Source: Aliiroseovarius zhejiangensis
GTDB taxonomy: Bacteria > Pseudomonadota > Alphaproteobacteria > Rhodobacterales > Rhodobacteraceae
NCBI RefSeq assembly: GCF_014656375.1
Contig: NZ_BNCH01000007.1
Location: 62,001 to 126,000, forward strand
Direction of reading: 5' to 3'
Length of the DNA stretch: 64,000 bases
This document shows positions 42,368 through 51,919 of the stretch, one piece after another. A program made the translations under genes and the position numbers. Positions within the stretch are counted from its first letter, which is position 1. Each line of letters opens with the position of its first letter. The notes under the pieces are model-generated. The model saw only the letters and a list, made by a program, of their open reading frames with translations. It did not search any database and was not told where the DNA came from.

Positions 42368-43305
42368 GCGCCCTGAAACAGGCGCTGGCTGCTTGGGGCG
42401 CGCAGGATATCCGCATGATCAAAGACCGTGAAAACGTGGTGCATGAGGTGCGTGTGGATGGCCGCCCTGCCGCGCTTCGGCTGCATCGTCCGGGGTACCA
42501 AAGCGCGGCGGCGATCCGGTCGGAACTGGACTGGATGGCGGCTCTGGCGGCTGCGGGAATGCGGGTGCCCGCCCCGATCCCCACACGGTCCGGCGACATG
42601 GTGGCCGATCTGGGGGGCGGTCAGATTGCAACCATGGTGAGCTGGGTTGACGGCACTCCAATTGGCGAAGGCGGTGTGCCGTTGGCGGGCAGCAAGGCGG
42701 ACCAGGTCGCACTTTATCACAAGGTCGGGGCCGAGATCGCCAAACTGCACAACCTGACCGACGCCATGACCCTGCCCACGACCTTCACCCGCCACCGCTG
42801 GGACATTCCCGGCCTTCTGGGCGATGACCCGTTCTGGGGCCGGTTCTGGGAATGCCCGGCACTGAGCGACGACGACCGCGCCCTGATCCAACGCGCCCGC
42901 GCCGTGGCACATGACCGAGTGACGGCCTTTGCCGACGCAGGCGCCGATTTCGGGCTGATCCACGCCGACGCCCTGCGCGAAAACATCTTCGTGAAGGACG
43001 GAGAGCTGACCCTGATCGACTTCGACGACGCCGGCTTCGGCTTCCGGCTTTACGACCTTGCGGTGATGATGACCCAGAACGAGGACGAACCCGCCTATGA
43101 CGCCATCCGCACCGCCGCGCTGGCCGGATACCGCGCCCGCCGCGCGTTGAGCCAGGAGGCGGAAGACCTGCTCCCCCTGTTCATCATGATCCGCCGCTTC
43201 GCCTCGATGGGTTGGGCGGTGCCGCGATACGACCCGACCGGGCCGGAGGTGGTGAGCTATACGCAGAAAGCGGTGACGGCGGCGCGGAGGGTGCTTGGGG
43301 GGTGA
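42364..43305 (+). CDS. phosphotransferase of the aminoglycoside/hydroxylysine kinase type
   Basis: A 313-residue kinase of the APH superfamily. The catalytic loop is LIHADALRENIF and the metal-binding segment is LIDFDDAGFGFRLYDLAV; IATMVSWVDG marks the hinge. Overall it looks like the homoserine-kinase-like/hydroxylysine kinase group rather than an antibiotic-resistance enzyme. ATG overlaps the preceding aminotransferase stop (ATGA), indicating coupled translation and probably consecutive steps on one amino alcohol. Confidence 0.85.
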   Translation: MSALKQALAAWGAQDIRMIKDRENVVHEVRVDGRPAALRLHRPGYQSAAAIRSELDWMAALAAAGMRVPAPIPTRSGDMVADLGGGQIATMVSWVDGTPIGEGGVPLAGSKADQVALYHKVGAEIAKLHNLTDAMTLPTTFTRHRWDIPGLLGDDPFWGRFWECPALSDDDRALIQRARAVAHDRVTAFADAGADFGLIHADALRENIFVKDGELTLIDFDDAGFGFRLYDLAVMMTQNEDEPAYDAIRTAALAGYRARRALSQEAEDLLPLFIMIRRFASMGWAVPRYDPTGPEVVSYTQKAVTAARRVLGG

Positions 43306-43429
43306 GAGGCCGCGTGATGGGTGGAAATGTTTAGAACCTTTGACGCGGGACGCGGAGAAACGAATAGGTTGCTCGGAAAGGTGGAATAAGCCATCTTTTT
43401 GATACAGCCATTTTTATCGAGGTTGTTCC

Positions 43430-44995
43430 GTGGTAAAGTCGCCTGTTCTGAAAGACCACACTAGAAAGAAATCCAAACTTATTCCCCCATTGCTTGCAGC
43501 TATGGGAGAGCAATATAGCCCCTATAGTTGGGCAACGGATGCTGTACCCGAGGTGTTTTGGTTAGCAGTGTTTCTGCGCGAGCCGTTTTCTCCAAGGGAC
43601 ATGGATGCCCTCGTAGATTTCTGTAGTAGACTCAAGTTAGTTATCGACGACGAAACAATTACGATTAATCGATTCTCGAGCTTCGTGCAGGTGCCCGAGG
43701 ATTCTGTGTTTAAGATAATAGACGAAACCTCCGAACGTAATTTGAGAATTCTTCGGCGGGGGTTTTCGCCTCTCAATGAGATATTTGACAAACACCCCTT
43801 GAGTTTTGTCTTTGAGAACGATGACACAGAGTACTTGCCGTTGGGTTCGCGGCGTCTAGCCGAGATACTTGGCAAACTTTATGATCGCCATAGCAAGATT
43901 TCAACGATTGTGATGGCGACAGTTGCCTACCTGACCGCGACGCAAGGCAAGCTAAAAATTTCAAAACACATCGAAGGTCCATTTTCGAACATCGAAGCTG
44001 TTTTCGACTACCCTGATACTGATGAATCAAAATTGGTAGCCTCGGGATTGAGGGCTTTGGCCCCAATGTTGATACTGGACAACGAGGCAATGAAGCAGAG
44101 AAACAGTTTGGCGTGGCGTGAAAAATTTTGGCGGTCGGTAGAGGGATTTGGAAACTGCAAGCTAACTCATCACATCCCGTTCCCAGAGCTGGAAGCTGAA
44201 ACTGAGTCAGAGCGTGTCACGCTTGATTACCTTAGGATAACACGCCAGCAATTTCTCGAACGCAGGACTGCCTTAGGTTTCGACTTGGACAATATTGAAG
44301 TGTCTCAAGTCGTAGGATCACTCCTCGCGCGCCAAACAGAGATTGCGAATGATTTCATTAAGTCACCGGGCATCTGGACTCCGAACATAGCCCCTGTACT
44401 TTTGCGAACCATGGCTGACATTTTTATTACCCTTTCTTGGATACTTTTAGATCCGAATGAGAGGGCAAAGATGTATATCTACGATGGAGTAGGTAGAGTT
44501 AAGCTAGAGATTGCACACCGAAACGAGCAACTCAAACAAATCGAAAATCAGGAAGAACGCGACCAACAACAAAACTTCACTAACGCTCTACAAAGCTGGG
44601 TCGATTCCCACATCTTCGATAAACTTCTTGAGGTCAATTTAGGAAACTGGAATGGCATCACTTCGCGAAAAATGGCGGAAGAGGCAGGCTGCCTAGATTT
44701 CTACAACTACGTTTTCCAGCCGTTCAGTGCTGCTGTACACTCACATTGGCACCATCTGTCGTGGCAAAACTCCACATATTGTGAAAACCCGGCTCATAAC
44801 TTTCACACAGTGGGGACTATGATGGATCGAGAACCGGAAATTTATTGGCTTGAACTCGCAACCAGATACTTACGAAAAACTTTCTCAAAATTTGATGAGC
44901 ATTTTCCGAACGATTATCAAGCTCCTTGCGGATACGAGTTCTTGATGACAGCGATCACCGAAGAAGCTCAGACCAGCACTTCGGAAGCCACCTGA
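43430..44995 (+). CDS. AT-rich DUF5677-like protein, probably horizontally acquired
   Basis: A 521-residue cytoplasmic protein. The C-terminal half, RQTEIANDFIKSPGIWTPNIAPVLLRTMADIFITLSW and the later FQPFSAAVHSHWHHL, resembles the DUF5677 family; the N-terminal half is unrecognised. The gene is much richer in A+T than its neighbours: bases 43861-43920 hold 26 G+C of 60, against 43 of 60 at 42841-42900. Rare-looking codons such as ATA and AGA are frequent. The GTG start follows GAGG by 7 bases. Its last 28 bases overlap the pncB 3' end. No mobility gene accompanies it. A defence role is possible but untested. Confidence 0.65.
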   Translation: MVKSPVLKDHTRKKSKLIPPLLAAMGEQYSPYSWATDAVPEVFWLAVFLREPFSPRDMDALVDFCSRLKLVIDDETITINRFSSFVQVPEDSVFKIIDETSERNLRILRRGFSPLNEIFDKHPLSFVFENDDTEYLPLGSRRLAEILGKLYDRHSKISTIVMATVAYLTATQGKLKISKHIEGPFSNIEAVFDYPDTDESKLVASGLRALAPMLILDNEAMKQRNSLAWREKFWRSVEGFGNCKLTHHIPFPELEAETESERVTLDYLRITRQQFLERRTALGFDLDNIEVSQVVGSLLARQTEIANDFIKSPGIWTPNIAPVLLRTMADIFITLSWILLDPNERAKMYIYDGVGRVKLEIAHRNEQLKQIENQEERDQQQNFTNALQSWVDSHIFDKLLEVNLGNWNGITSRKMAEEAGCLDFYNYVFQPFSAAVHSHWHHLSWQNSTYCENPAHNFHTVGTMMDREPEIYWLELATRYLRKTFSKFDEHFPNDYQAPCGYEFLMTAITEEAQTSTSEAT

Positions 44996-46260
44996 TCTCC
45001 AACCCCAAACACGCGCTTATACCGCGCGATCTCATCCTCTGGTCCCATCGCCTTGTTCGGGTTGTCGGACAGTTTCACCGTCGCGCGTCCGTTCGCCTCG
45101 ACCGCTTTGCAGACCAGTGAGAACGGGGCGAGGGCGTCGTTGGGCACGAGGCCGCGGAAGTCATTGGTCAGCAGCGTGCCCCAGCCGAAGCTGGTGCGGA
45201 CGCGGCCGGCGAATTGCCGGTGCAGTTCGATGATCTTGTCGGTGTCCAGCCCGTCCGAGAAGATGACCATTTTCTGGCTCGGGTCTTCGCCGCGGTCCTT
45301 CCACCATTTGATCGCGATCTCGGCACCCGTGGCGGGGTCGCCGCTGTCGACGCGGATGCCGGTCCAGCCTGCCAGCCAGTCGGGCGCGCGGTCCAGGAAG
45401 CCCTGGGTGCCATAGGTGTCGGGCAGGATGATGCGCAGGTTTCCGTCGTGCTCCTCGTGCCAGTCGGCCAGCACGTCATAGGGCGCCTGGGCCAGTTCGG
45501 CGTCATCCCCGGCCAGCGCGGCATAGACCATGGGCAGTTCATGGGCGTTGGTGCCGATCGCCTCGATATCGCGCTTCATGGCGATCGAGCAATTCGACGT
45601 GCCGACAAAACGGTCGCCCAACCCCTCGATCATCGCCTGCACGCACCAATCCTGCCACAGATAGCTGTGCCGACGGCGGGTGCCGAAATCGGCAAGGCGC
45701 AGCCCGTCCAATTCGCGCAGGCGTTCGATCTTCTCCCAGATCCGGGTCATCGCGCGGGCATAGAGCACTTGCAGTTCGAACCGCCCCATGTCGCGCAGGA
45801 CAGCGCGGCCGCGCAGTTCCATCAACACGGCAAGGGCGGGGATTTCCCACAGCATGACCTCGGGCCACGACCCTTCGAAGGTCAGTTCGTATTGGTCACC
45901 GACGCGCTCAAGGTGGTAATCGGGCAGGCGCATCCCCTCGAACCACTCCATGAAATCCGAGCGGAACATCTGGCGCTTGCCATAGAAGGTGTTGCCGCGC
46001 AGCCATGTGCTTTCGCCACGCGACAGGCTCAGGGATCGGATGTGGTCCAACTGCTCGCGCAGCTCGCCCTCGTCGACCAGATCGGCCAGCGGCACCGACT
46101 TGGTGCGGTTGATCAGGCTGAAGGTGACCGTGGTGTCGGGCTTGTTGCGGAACACCGACTGGCACATCAGGAGCTTGTAGAAATCGGTGTCGATCAGTGA
46201 CCGGACGATCGGGTCGATCTTCCAGTGATGGTTGTAGACCCGGCTGGCAATATCGACCAT
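44968..46260 (-). CDS. pncB: nicotinate phosphoribosyltransferase
   Basis: A 430-residue enzyme converting nicotinate to nicotinate mononucleotide in NAD salvage. Family segments: SLIDTDFYKLLMCQSVFRN, FGTRRRHSYLWQDWCVQAMI, FVGTSNCSIAMKRDIEAIGTNAHELPM, and RVDSGDPATGAEIAIKWW. The length fits PncB. pncA lies directly upstream with its stop next to the pncB start, so the two consecutive salvage steps are in one operon. The 3' end is overlapped by the foreign-looking gene. Confidence 0.96.
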   Translation of the reverse strand: MVDIASRVYNHHWKIDPIVRSLIDTDFYKLLMCQSVFRNKPDTTVTFSLINRTKSVPLADLVDEGELREQLDHIRSLSLSRGESTWLRGNTFYGKRQMFRSDFMEWFEGMRLPDYHLERVGDQYELTFEGSWPEVMLWEIPALAVLMELRGRAVLRDMGRFELQVLYARAMTRIWEKIERLRELDGLRLADFGTRRRHSYLWQDWCVQAMIEGLGDRFVGTSNCSIAMKRDIEAIGTNAHELPMVYAALAGDDAELAQAPYDVLADWHEEHDGNLRIILPDTYGTQGFLDRAPDWLAGWTGIRVDSGDPATGAEIAIKWWKDRGEDPSQKMVIFSDGLDTDKIIELHRQFAGRVRTSFGWGTLLTNDFRGLVPNDALAPFSLVCKAVEANGRATVKLSDNPNKAMGPEDEIARYKRVFGVGDQVASEVLV

Positions 46261-46869
46261 CTACGCCTCCAGTTTGACGCCGGCGGCGCGCATCTCGGCG
46301 CGCGCAGCGTCCAGTGAGCCGTCAAGGTCGATGGCGCGACAGGCGCGTTCCAGAACCGTCACCTCAAATCCCAGGCGCGCACCGTCAACGGCGGAATAGG
46401 CGACGCAGAAATCTGTCGCCAGCCCGACCAGAGTAAGCTTCGTGACACCACGGGTGCGCAGATACCCCTCTAACCCCGTGGGGGTTGTCTGGTCATTTTC
46501 AAAGAAGGCGGAATAGCTGTCGATCTCGGCCCGGAACCCCTTGCGGATGATCAGATCGGCCCGGTCACGATGCAGGTGGTCGTGGAACCTGGCGCCGATG
46601 CTGCCCTGAATACAGTGATCGGGCCACAACACTTGGGTGCCATAGGGCATTTCGATGGTCTGATATGGCTCTTTCTCGGCATGGGTCGAGGCGAAAGAGC
46701 TGTGACCCGCCGGGTGCCAGTCCTGTGTGAACACCTTGACCTGAAAGTCGGGCAGCATTTCGTTGATCATCGGGATGATCTCGTCCCCCCGCGTCACGGC
46801 CAGCGCGCCGCCGGGGCAGAAGTCGTTTTGAACGTCGATCACGATCAGGGCTTCGGTTGCGTCACGCAT
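46261..46869 (-). CDS. pncA: nicotinamidase
   Basis: A 202-residue amidohydrolase converting nicotinamide to nicotinate. LIVIDVQNDFCPGGALAV provides the catalytic Asp and the start of the metal site, TQDWHPAGHSSFASTH the metal His ligands, and VGLATDFCVAYSAVDGARLGF the catalytic Cys. It precedes pncB with no gap, so NAD salvage from nicotinamide is encoded as a two-gene unit. Confidence 0.95.
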   Translation of the reverse strand: MRDATEALIVIDVQNDFCPGGALAVTRGDEIIPMINEMLPDFQVKVFTQDWHPAGHSSFASTHAEKEPYQTIEMPYGTQVLWPDHCIQGSIGARFHDHLHRDRADLIIRKGFRAEIDSYSAFFENDQTTPTGLEGYLRTRGVTKLTLVGLATDFCVAYSAVDGARLGFEVTVLERACRAIDLDGSLDAARAEMRAAGVKLEA

Positions 46870-46969
46870 GGGGGAACCTCCTTGAAACTCAATGGGTAAG
46901 GATCGCTTGTGGGCGGGTCAAGCGATAGGCGGACTTGATCCTTTGAAAAGAGGGGCGTATGCCGCCCGT

Positions 46970-47878
46970 ATGTATACGATTGCAGCACTCTATCACTTCA
47001 CCCGTTTCGACACCCCCGCGGCCTTGCAGGCGCCTTTGCTGGAGGTTGCCCAGCGCGAAGGGGTCACCGGATCGCTTCTGCTGGCGCAGGAAGGCATCAA
47101 TGGCACCATCGCGGGGTCGCGCGCGGGGATCGACACCATATTGGCGCATATTCGCGCCCTGCCCGGCTGCGGTGATCTGTCTTGGAAGGAATCCACCGCG
47201 CGGGAGCAGCCTTTCGGCAAGATGAAGGTCCGGCTGAAGAAAGAGATCGTGACCATGGGAGTGCCGGATGTCGATCCGCGCGCCTCGGTCGGGCACTATG
47301 TGAAGCCCGAGGATTGGAACGATCTGATCTCACAAGACGATGTGGTGGTGATTGACACCCGCAATGATTACGAGGTCGCCATTGGTACGTTTGAAGGTGC
47401 GGTTGACCCAAAAACCAAGACTTTTCGCGAATTTCCCGCATGGTGGGAAAAGAACAAAGACCGGTTTCACAACAAGCGTGTGGCGATGTTCTGCACGGGC
47501 GGCATTCGCTGCGAGAAATCGACCAACTTCCTGATTGGCCAGGGGGTCGAGGACGTCTATCACCTTCAGGGTGGTATCTTGCAGTATCTGGAGGACGTGC
47601 CCGCCGAGGACAGCAAATGGGATGGTGCCTGTTTCGTCTTCGACAACCGCGTGTCCGTTGAACACGGATTGGCCGAAGGCCCGCACGAGCTGTGCCACGC
47701 CTGTCGCCGCCCGATCCTGCCGTCGGACAAGGACCGCCCCGAATACGAAGATGGCGTCAGCTGCCACCAATGTATCGACGAGTTCGACGAACCGCGCCGT
47801 GACCGTTTCCGCGAACGCCAGAAACAAATGGCGCTCGCCCGCGCACGCGGGGAGCGTCACCTGGGCCGGGAAGCCTGA
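46970..47878 (+). CDS. trhO: tRNA uridine-5 hydroxylase TrhO (rhodanese-related)
   Basis: A 302-residue YceA/TrhO-type protein that makes 5-hydroxyuridine at tRNA position 34. [13 protein letters not shown] is the family start, [13 protein letters not shown] the N-terminal domain, and [15 protein letters not shown] the rhodanese loop with the active Cys. The C-terminus has four Cys in CHACRRPI and CHQCIDEF, as in other family members. The ATG at 46970 is chosen on homology; the ribosome site (AGAGGGG) is rather far upstream. Confidence 0.92.
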   Translation: MYTIAALYHFTRFDTPAALQAPLLEVAQREGVTGSLLLAQEGINGTIAGSRAGIDTILAHIRALPGCGDLSWKESTAREQPFGKMKVRLKKEIVTMGVPDVDPRASVGHYVKPEDWNDLISQDDVVVIDTRNDYEVAIGTFEGAVDPKTKTFREFPAWWEKNKDRFHNKRVAMFCTGGIRCEKSTNFLIGQGVEDVYHLQGGILQYLEDVPAEDSKWDGACFVFDNRVSVEHGLAEGPHELCHACRRPILPSDKDRPEYEDGVSCHQCIDEFDEPRRDRFRERQKQMALARARGERHLGREA

Positions 47879-47922
47879 CATCTGCGTCGGGTGCTTTCAC
47901 CCTCGGGGTTAGGCATCTGACG

Positions 47923-49023
47923 TTAAAGATCACTCAGGTCAGATGCGGTGCCTGCCAGTTGACGGATCAGGCCAAACAGGAAGGGTGCGGACGCAACCGA
48001 GCTTTCGGTGACAAGCACTGTATCCTCGTGATGGATCTGGAATTTTCCGGCGCTGAACAGGCCGTCAGCCGTGGTCAGGTCGATCACGAACACGCTGCGT
48101 TCATTGTTCGGACCAGAGGCATCAGCGCGCACCGCTTTCGGTGAATACTCCCGCAGCACAAGAATGCCCTTGGGGTTGGCACGGTTGTCCGTCAAGCCAC
48201 CGATAAGCGACATGGCATCCAGCGCCGAGATACTTGACCTGGAAAACGGCACGATCGCTTCCTTGCTGGCTGCACCAAGCGAACGGAAATACCGTTCGTC
48301 GGGTTCCACCGCGATCTTGTCACCTGGAAGCAGCAGGGCATCGTATTTCGGGTTGGCCAAGACGTCCTGAAGCGGGCGGCGATAGGTCTGGTCGCCCCGG
48401 ATCAGCTTCAGTTGCGGGTTTTCGATCTGGCCCGACGGACCGCCTGCGGCAGAAATGGCGTTCAAGATGGTGAAGTTGGGGTCATCGACAACAATCGGCC
48501 CCGGACGAGAGACACCGGATACCATCGATATCGTGCCACGCGTGCCCTGCGTCACATTCAATTGAACCTGGGCCGAGGGGATTACCTCTTCATATTTCCG
48601 CTGAACGCGGGCGCGAGCGGCGGAATGTGGCAGGCCGGCAATATGCAAGGTGCCGACGAAGGGAAGGAAGATGGTCCCCGCCGGAGAAACCTGCATGTTC
48701 TTCATTTGCACCGTGTTCTGACCATTCGACGCAAGCAGCGAGTTTTCTTCGCTGTCCCAGACAACGACATCAACGGTGTCAAACGGGCGTATTGGCTTGT
48801 CTGCTGCGGGTCTTCCACGGGCTGGCCATTTATAGCCGGAATTGGCGTCCGGGGCAGGCCACCGCGACATGGTGCCAAGCATTTCGCGCGACACTCTGTA
48901 AATCGCGATATCGGATCTTGTCTCAGCCTCGTTTCCGATGATCTCGCTTTGCAAGGCACCGCCGCGTGGCAAGCCGCAACTTGCCAGTGCAAGCATCAGA
49001 AAAGCCGTTAGAACAAAGCGCAT
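47923..49023 (-). CDS. Wza-like polysaccharide export lipoprotein
   Basis: A 366-residue outer-membrane polysaccharide export protein. The signal peptide ends in the lipobox LALASCG (Cys near residue 15). A Poly_export domain follows (KPIRPFDTVDVVVWD ... VSPAGTIFLPFVGTLHIAGLPHSAAR), then two SLBB-type segments (VSGVSRPGPIVVDDPNFTILNAISAAGG and the later FSRSSISALDAMSLIGG). It should form the secretion channel for the capsule made by the neighbouring genes. The start at 49023 is chosen because it gives the lipoprotein signal; the frame extends to 49119. Confidence 0.9.
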   Translation of the reverse strand: MRFVLTAFLMLALASCGLPRGGALQSEIIGNEAETRSDIAIYRVSREMLGTMSRWPAPDANSGYKWPARGRPAADKPIRPFDTVDVVVWDSEENSLLASNGQNTVQMKNMQVSPAGTIFLPFVGTLHIAGLPHSAARARVQRKYEEVIPSAQVQLNVTQGTRGTISMVSGVSRPGPIVVDDPNFTILNAISAAGGPSGQIENPQLKLIRGDQTYRRPLQDVLANPKYDALLLPGDKIAVEPDERYFRSLGAASKEAIVPFSRSSISALDAMSLIGGLTDNRANPKGILVLREYSPKAVRADASGPNNERSVFVIDLTTADGLFSAGKFQIHHEDTVLVTESSVASAPFLFGLIRQLAGTASDLSDL

Positions 49024-49177
49024 CGTGTCCCCGCAAACACCAGATATACTGCGCGCCACACTATGCTGTGGGTGCATCTGGAACAACCCTGATTCTCGGA
49101 TACATTCTGTGTGTGACAATAGAATGCCGATACCCGAAAGGTGCGATCCGGTGGCCTTCTTGACGCACCACCCGCAC

Positions 49178-50134
49178 CTATAAACGGCGCATCACAAGCG
49201 CAAACCACAGCGCCGCCGTGCTTGCCCATGTCTGACGGTAAAGTTTCATCCTGCGCAACACCCGCCAACTGTGCCTTCGGCGCATGTTCAGGATGCGCGT
49301 GAAATCATTCAAAAGCGCCTGATTTTCCGGTTCGAACATATGAGCGGATGCAGCAAGTGCCTTGGCATTCATCCGATTCCATTCTGCAAAATGCCCGCTG
49401 AGCAGCATCGAGATACGTGCAAGTTTTGCCTTGGCATTATCGTTGGCGCCGATCTCGTTATAGGCGTGTTGCCGGTAGAGCAATGTCGGCTGATCGTCAT
49501 GCACAAGCCTGCCGCCTACACCGGCAATCACCTGATACGTCCACCAGTCATGCACCACAACGTCATGAGTATCCACGGCAGCAGATTGAACCAGACGCGT
49601 ACCCGCCGCGTTCAGCACGATCGTATTTCCCGATGCAACATTCTGCACCAGAGCATTGCGAAACCCAAGCGGGCGCGGGCGCGGAAGCGACAGTCGCCGT
49701 TCTGTCAGCGTCTCGTCCGTGATCCAGGTTCGGCTGCAATACAGTGCAGGCGTATCGTCATCCTGCGTGCGCAGCGCCTGAACACTGCGTGCAAGCTTGT
49801 CGGGCAGCCAGACATCATCCTGATCGCAAAAGGACAGCCAACTGTCGGCAGGTGCAAAATCCGCCGATCGACGGACAAGGGACATGAAGTTGGCTGCCGC
49901 CCCGCTCTTCGGCCCGTTCAGTATCGTAACGGTGTGACCTTGTTGTGCAAAACCCTGCACGATCTCAAGCGTATCATCGGTCGAGCCATCATCGCTGACG
50001 ATCAAAGACCAATTGTCATAGCTTTGCTCTGCGATACTGGCGAGCTGCTCGGACAGATTCCGGCCCCCGTTATAGGTCGCGAGCAAAATGGCCACATGTG
50101 GGTCTGAACGCTTGGTCTGGACGTTATCGTGCAT
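49178..50134 (-). CDS. family 2 glycosyltransferase
   Basis: A 318-residue GT2 (GT-A fold) enzyme. VAILLATYNGGRNLSEQLASIAEQSYDNWSLIVSDDGSTDDT is the nucleotide-sugar binding N-terminus and LSFCDQDDVWLPDKL carries the DxD metal site. The later part with LYRQHAYNEIGAN is typical of rhamnosyltransferase-like GT2s in rml clusters. It likely adds a sugar, perhaps rhamnose, to the surface glycan. It starts 6 bases after the rmlA stop. Confidence 0.9.
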   Translation of the reverse strand: MHDNVQTKRSDPHVAILLATYNGGRNLSEQLASIAEQSYDNWSLIVSDDGSTDDTLEIVQGFAQQGHTVTILNGPKSGAAANFMSLVRRSADFAPADSWLSFCDQDDVWLPDKLARSVQALRTQDDDTPALYCSRTWITDETLTERRLSLPRPRPLGFRNALVQNVASGNTIVLNAAGTRLVQSAAVDTHDVVVHDWWTYQVIAGVGGRLVHDDQPTLLYRQHAYNEIGANDNAKAKLARISMLLSGHFAEWNRMNAKALAASAHMFEPENQALLNDFTRILNMRRRHSWRVLRRMKLYRQTWASTAALWFALVMRRL

Positions 50135-50140
50135 CGGTGG

Positions 50141-51013
50141 TCACTCTGACATCAAAGACGACAGATAGCGCCCGTAATCATTCTTTGCAAAGTAATCTGC
50201 CCGCGCGCGAAGCGCATCCTTGCTGATCCAGCCGTTGTGAAATGCGATCTCTTCCAGGCAACCGACCTGCTGCCCCTGCCGCTTCTCAAGAGTTCGCACG
50301 AAGTTCCCGGCGTCCAAAAGGCTGCCATGCGTGCCGGTGTCCAGCCACGCATATCCCCGGCCCATGAGTTGCACTGACAGCTTGTCTTCGTTCAGATACA
50401 TTTCCAAAAGAGATGTAATCTCAAGCTCGCCGCGCGCTGATGGGGTCACTTCCCTGGCGCGTTCCGGGGCGCTTCCGTCCAGAAAATAAAGCCCGGTCAC
50501 GGCAAAGTTCGATGGTGGTTTGGCGGGTTTTTCGATGATTGTGTTTACCTTGCCTTCACTATCGAAGCCGACAACCCCATAGCGTTCCGGATCGGCAACG
50601 CGATAGCCAAACACCGTGCCACCCGTCGACTGCTGGCTGGCATCGCGCAGCAGGTCCTGAAGTCCGTGCCCGAAAAAGATATTGTCACCCAAAACCAGCG
50701 CCGAGGGTGCGCCCGCAAGGAAATCCTCGGCAAGAATGAAAGCCTGAGCCAGTCCGTCGGGCGAAGGTTGCTCGATATAGGTGAAGGACATGCCAAGGTC
50801 GGACCCATCCCCCAACATTCGGACGAATTGGGCCTGATCCTGCGGTGTTGTGATGATCGCAACCTCGCGGATCCCGGCCAGCATCAACGCGCTGATCGGA
50901 TAGAAGATCATCGGCTTGTCGTAAACCGGAAGCAGTTGCTTTGAAACGGCCATGGTGATCGGGTAAAGCCGCGTCCCAGACCCGCCTGCCAGAATAATGC
51001 CTTTTCTGTCCAT
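50141..51013 (-). CDS. rmlA: glucose-1-phosphate thymidylyltransferase
   Basis: A 290-residue RmlA, first step of dTDP-L-rhamnose synthesis. GIILAGGSGTRLYPITMAVSKQLLPVYDKPMIFYPIS is the nucleotidyltransferase signature, and VLGDNIFFGHGL and the C-terminal GYAWLDTGTHGSLLDA complete the family pattern. The length agrees with known RmlA. It sits between rmlD and the GT2 gene on the same strand. Confidence 0.97.
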   Translation of the reverse strand: MDRKGIILAGGSGTRLYPITMAVSKQLLPVYDKPMIFYPISALMLAGIREVAIITTPQDQAQFVRMLGDGSDLGMSFTYIEQPSPDGLAQAFILAEDFLAGAPSALVLGDNIFFGHGLQDLLRDASQQSTGGTVFGYRVADPERYGVVGFDSEGKVNTIIEKPAKPPSNFAVTGLYFLDGSAPERAREVTPSARGELEITSLLEMYLNEDKLSVQLMGRGYAWLDTGTHGSLLDAGNFVRTLEKRQGQQVGCLEEIAFHNGWISKDALRARADYFAKNDYGRYLSSLMSE

Positions 51014-51043
51014 CTATGCGTTCACTTCCCTATCCCGCCAAAC

Positions 51044-51892
51044 CTAGTCGGCGTTTTTCAGTTCTTCCAGAACAATTGCCAGCGACTCTGTCCAGTCAGG
51101 CTGTCGAATGCCGAATGCCTCTGTCAGCGCCGAACAATCCATCCGCGAGTTAAGGGGCCGGACCGCCGGGGTCGGAAAATCAGATGTGGGGATTCCCGTG
51201 ACTGCAACAGACCGCCCAGCCTGGCGAAAGATTTCGACGGCGAAGTCCTTCCAACTGACTGCTGGCGCGCCTGCGAAATGAAAGACGCCACCCGGCGACC
51301 CCTCCACCAATGCATGGGCCATGGTCAGAAGAGCCTGTGCGATGTCCTTTGCGGCGGTCGGACCTCCGATCTGATCGTCCACAATGTTCAGTTCATCGCG
51401 GCTTTCGGACAGGCGCAACATCGTTTTCACAAAATTGGCACCGTGGGATGAAAACACCCAGCTTGTGCGCAGGATCGCAAAAGCCCCTCCAGCAGCTTGC
51501 ACGGCCTGTTCACCCACAAGCTTGGAACGGCCATAGGCATTGGGCGGGGCGACCGGATCGTCCGTCGCCCAGGCGGTGTCGCCTTGACCGCTGAACACGT
51601 AGTCGGTCGAGATATGCAGGAACGGGATGCCCTTTGCACTGGCCGCCCGCGCCATCGCGCCGGGCGCATGCCCGTTCACCAAAGTGGCCAGGTCTTCTTC
51701 CTGTTCGGCTTTGTCCACCGCGGTATATGCGGCGGCATTGATGACGACATCGGCGTCGGCATCCCGGATGATGGCGGCGCAGGCGTCGGGGTTGGCGAGA
51801 TCCGCATCCTGTCGACCCAGAGCATGCACATCGGCCAGGCGCTGCAGCTCTGTCGCAACCTGTCCTGTCTTACCAAATACAAGGATCTTCAT
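51044..51892 (-). CDS. rmlD: dTDP-4-dehydrorhamnose reductase
   Basis: A 282-residue SDR-type reductase giving dTDP-L-rhamnose. ILVFGKTGQVATELQRL is the N-terminal cofactor loop, NAAAYTAVDKAEQE is diagnostic for RmlD, and YGRSKLVGEQAV holds the YxxxK catalytic pair. It lies between rmlB and rmlA in the same operon. Confidence 0.96.
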   Translation of the reverse strand: MKILVFGKTGQVATELQRLADVHALGRQDADLANPDACAAIIRDADADVVINAAAYTAVDKAEQEEDLATLVNGHAPGAMARAASAKGIPFLHISTDYVFSGQGDTAWATDDPVAPPNAYGRSKLVGEQAVQAAGGAFAILRTSWVFSSHGANFVKTMLRLSESRDELNIVDDQIGGPTAAKDIAQALLTMAHALVEGSPGGVFHFAGAPAVSWKDFAVEIFRQAGRSVAVTGIPTSDFPTPAVRPLNSRMDCSALTEAFGIRQPDWTESLAIVLEELKNAD

Positions 51893-51919
51893 AACGTGGC
51901 GTCCTTCAAATGGGCAGGT

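Noticed and set aside
47889-47902. Intrinsic terminator after trhO
   Set aside because: GGGTG and CACCC form a five-base stem, but no T-run follows, so it was not listed as a feature.
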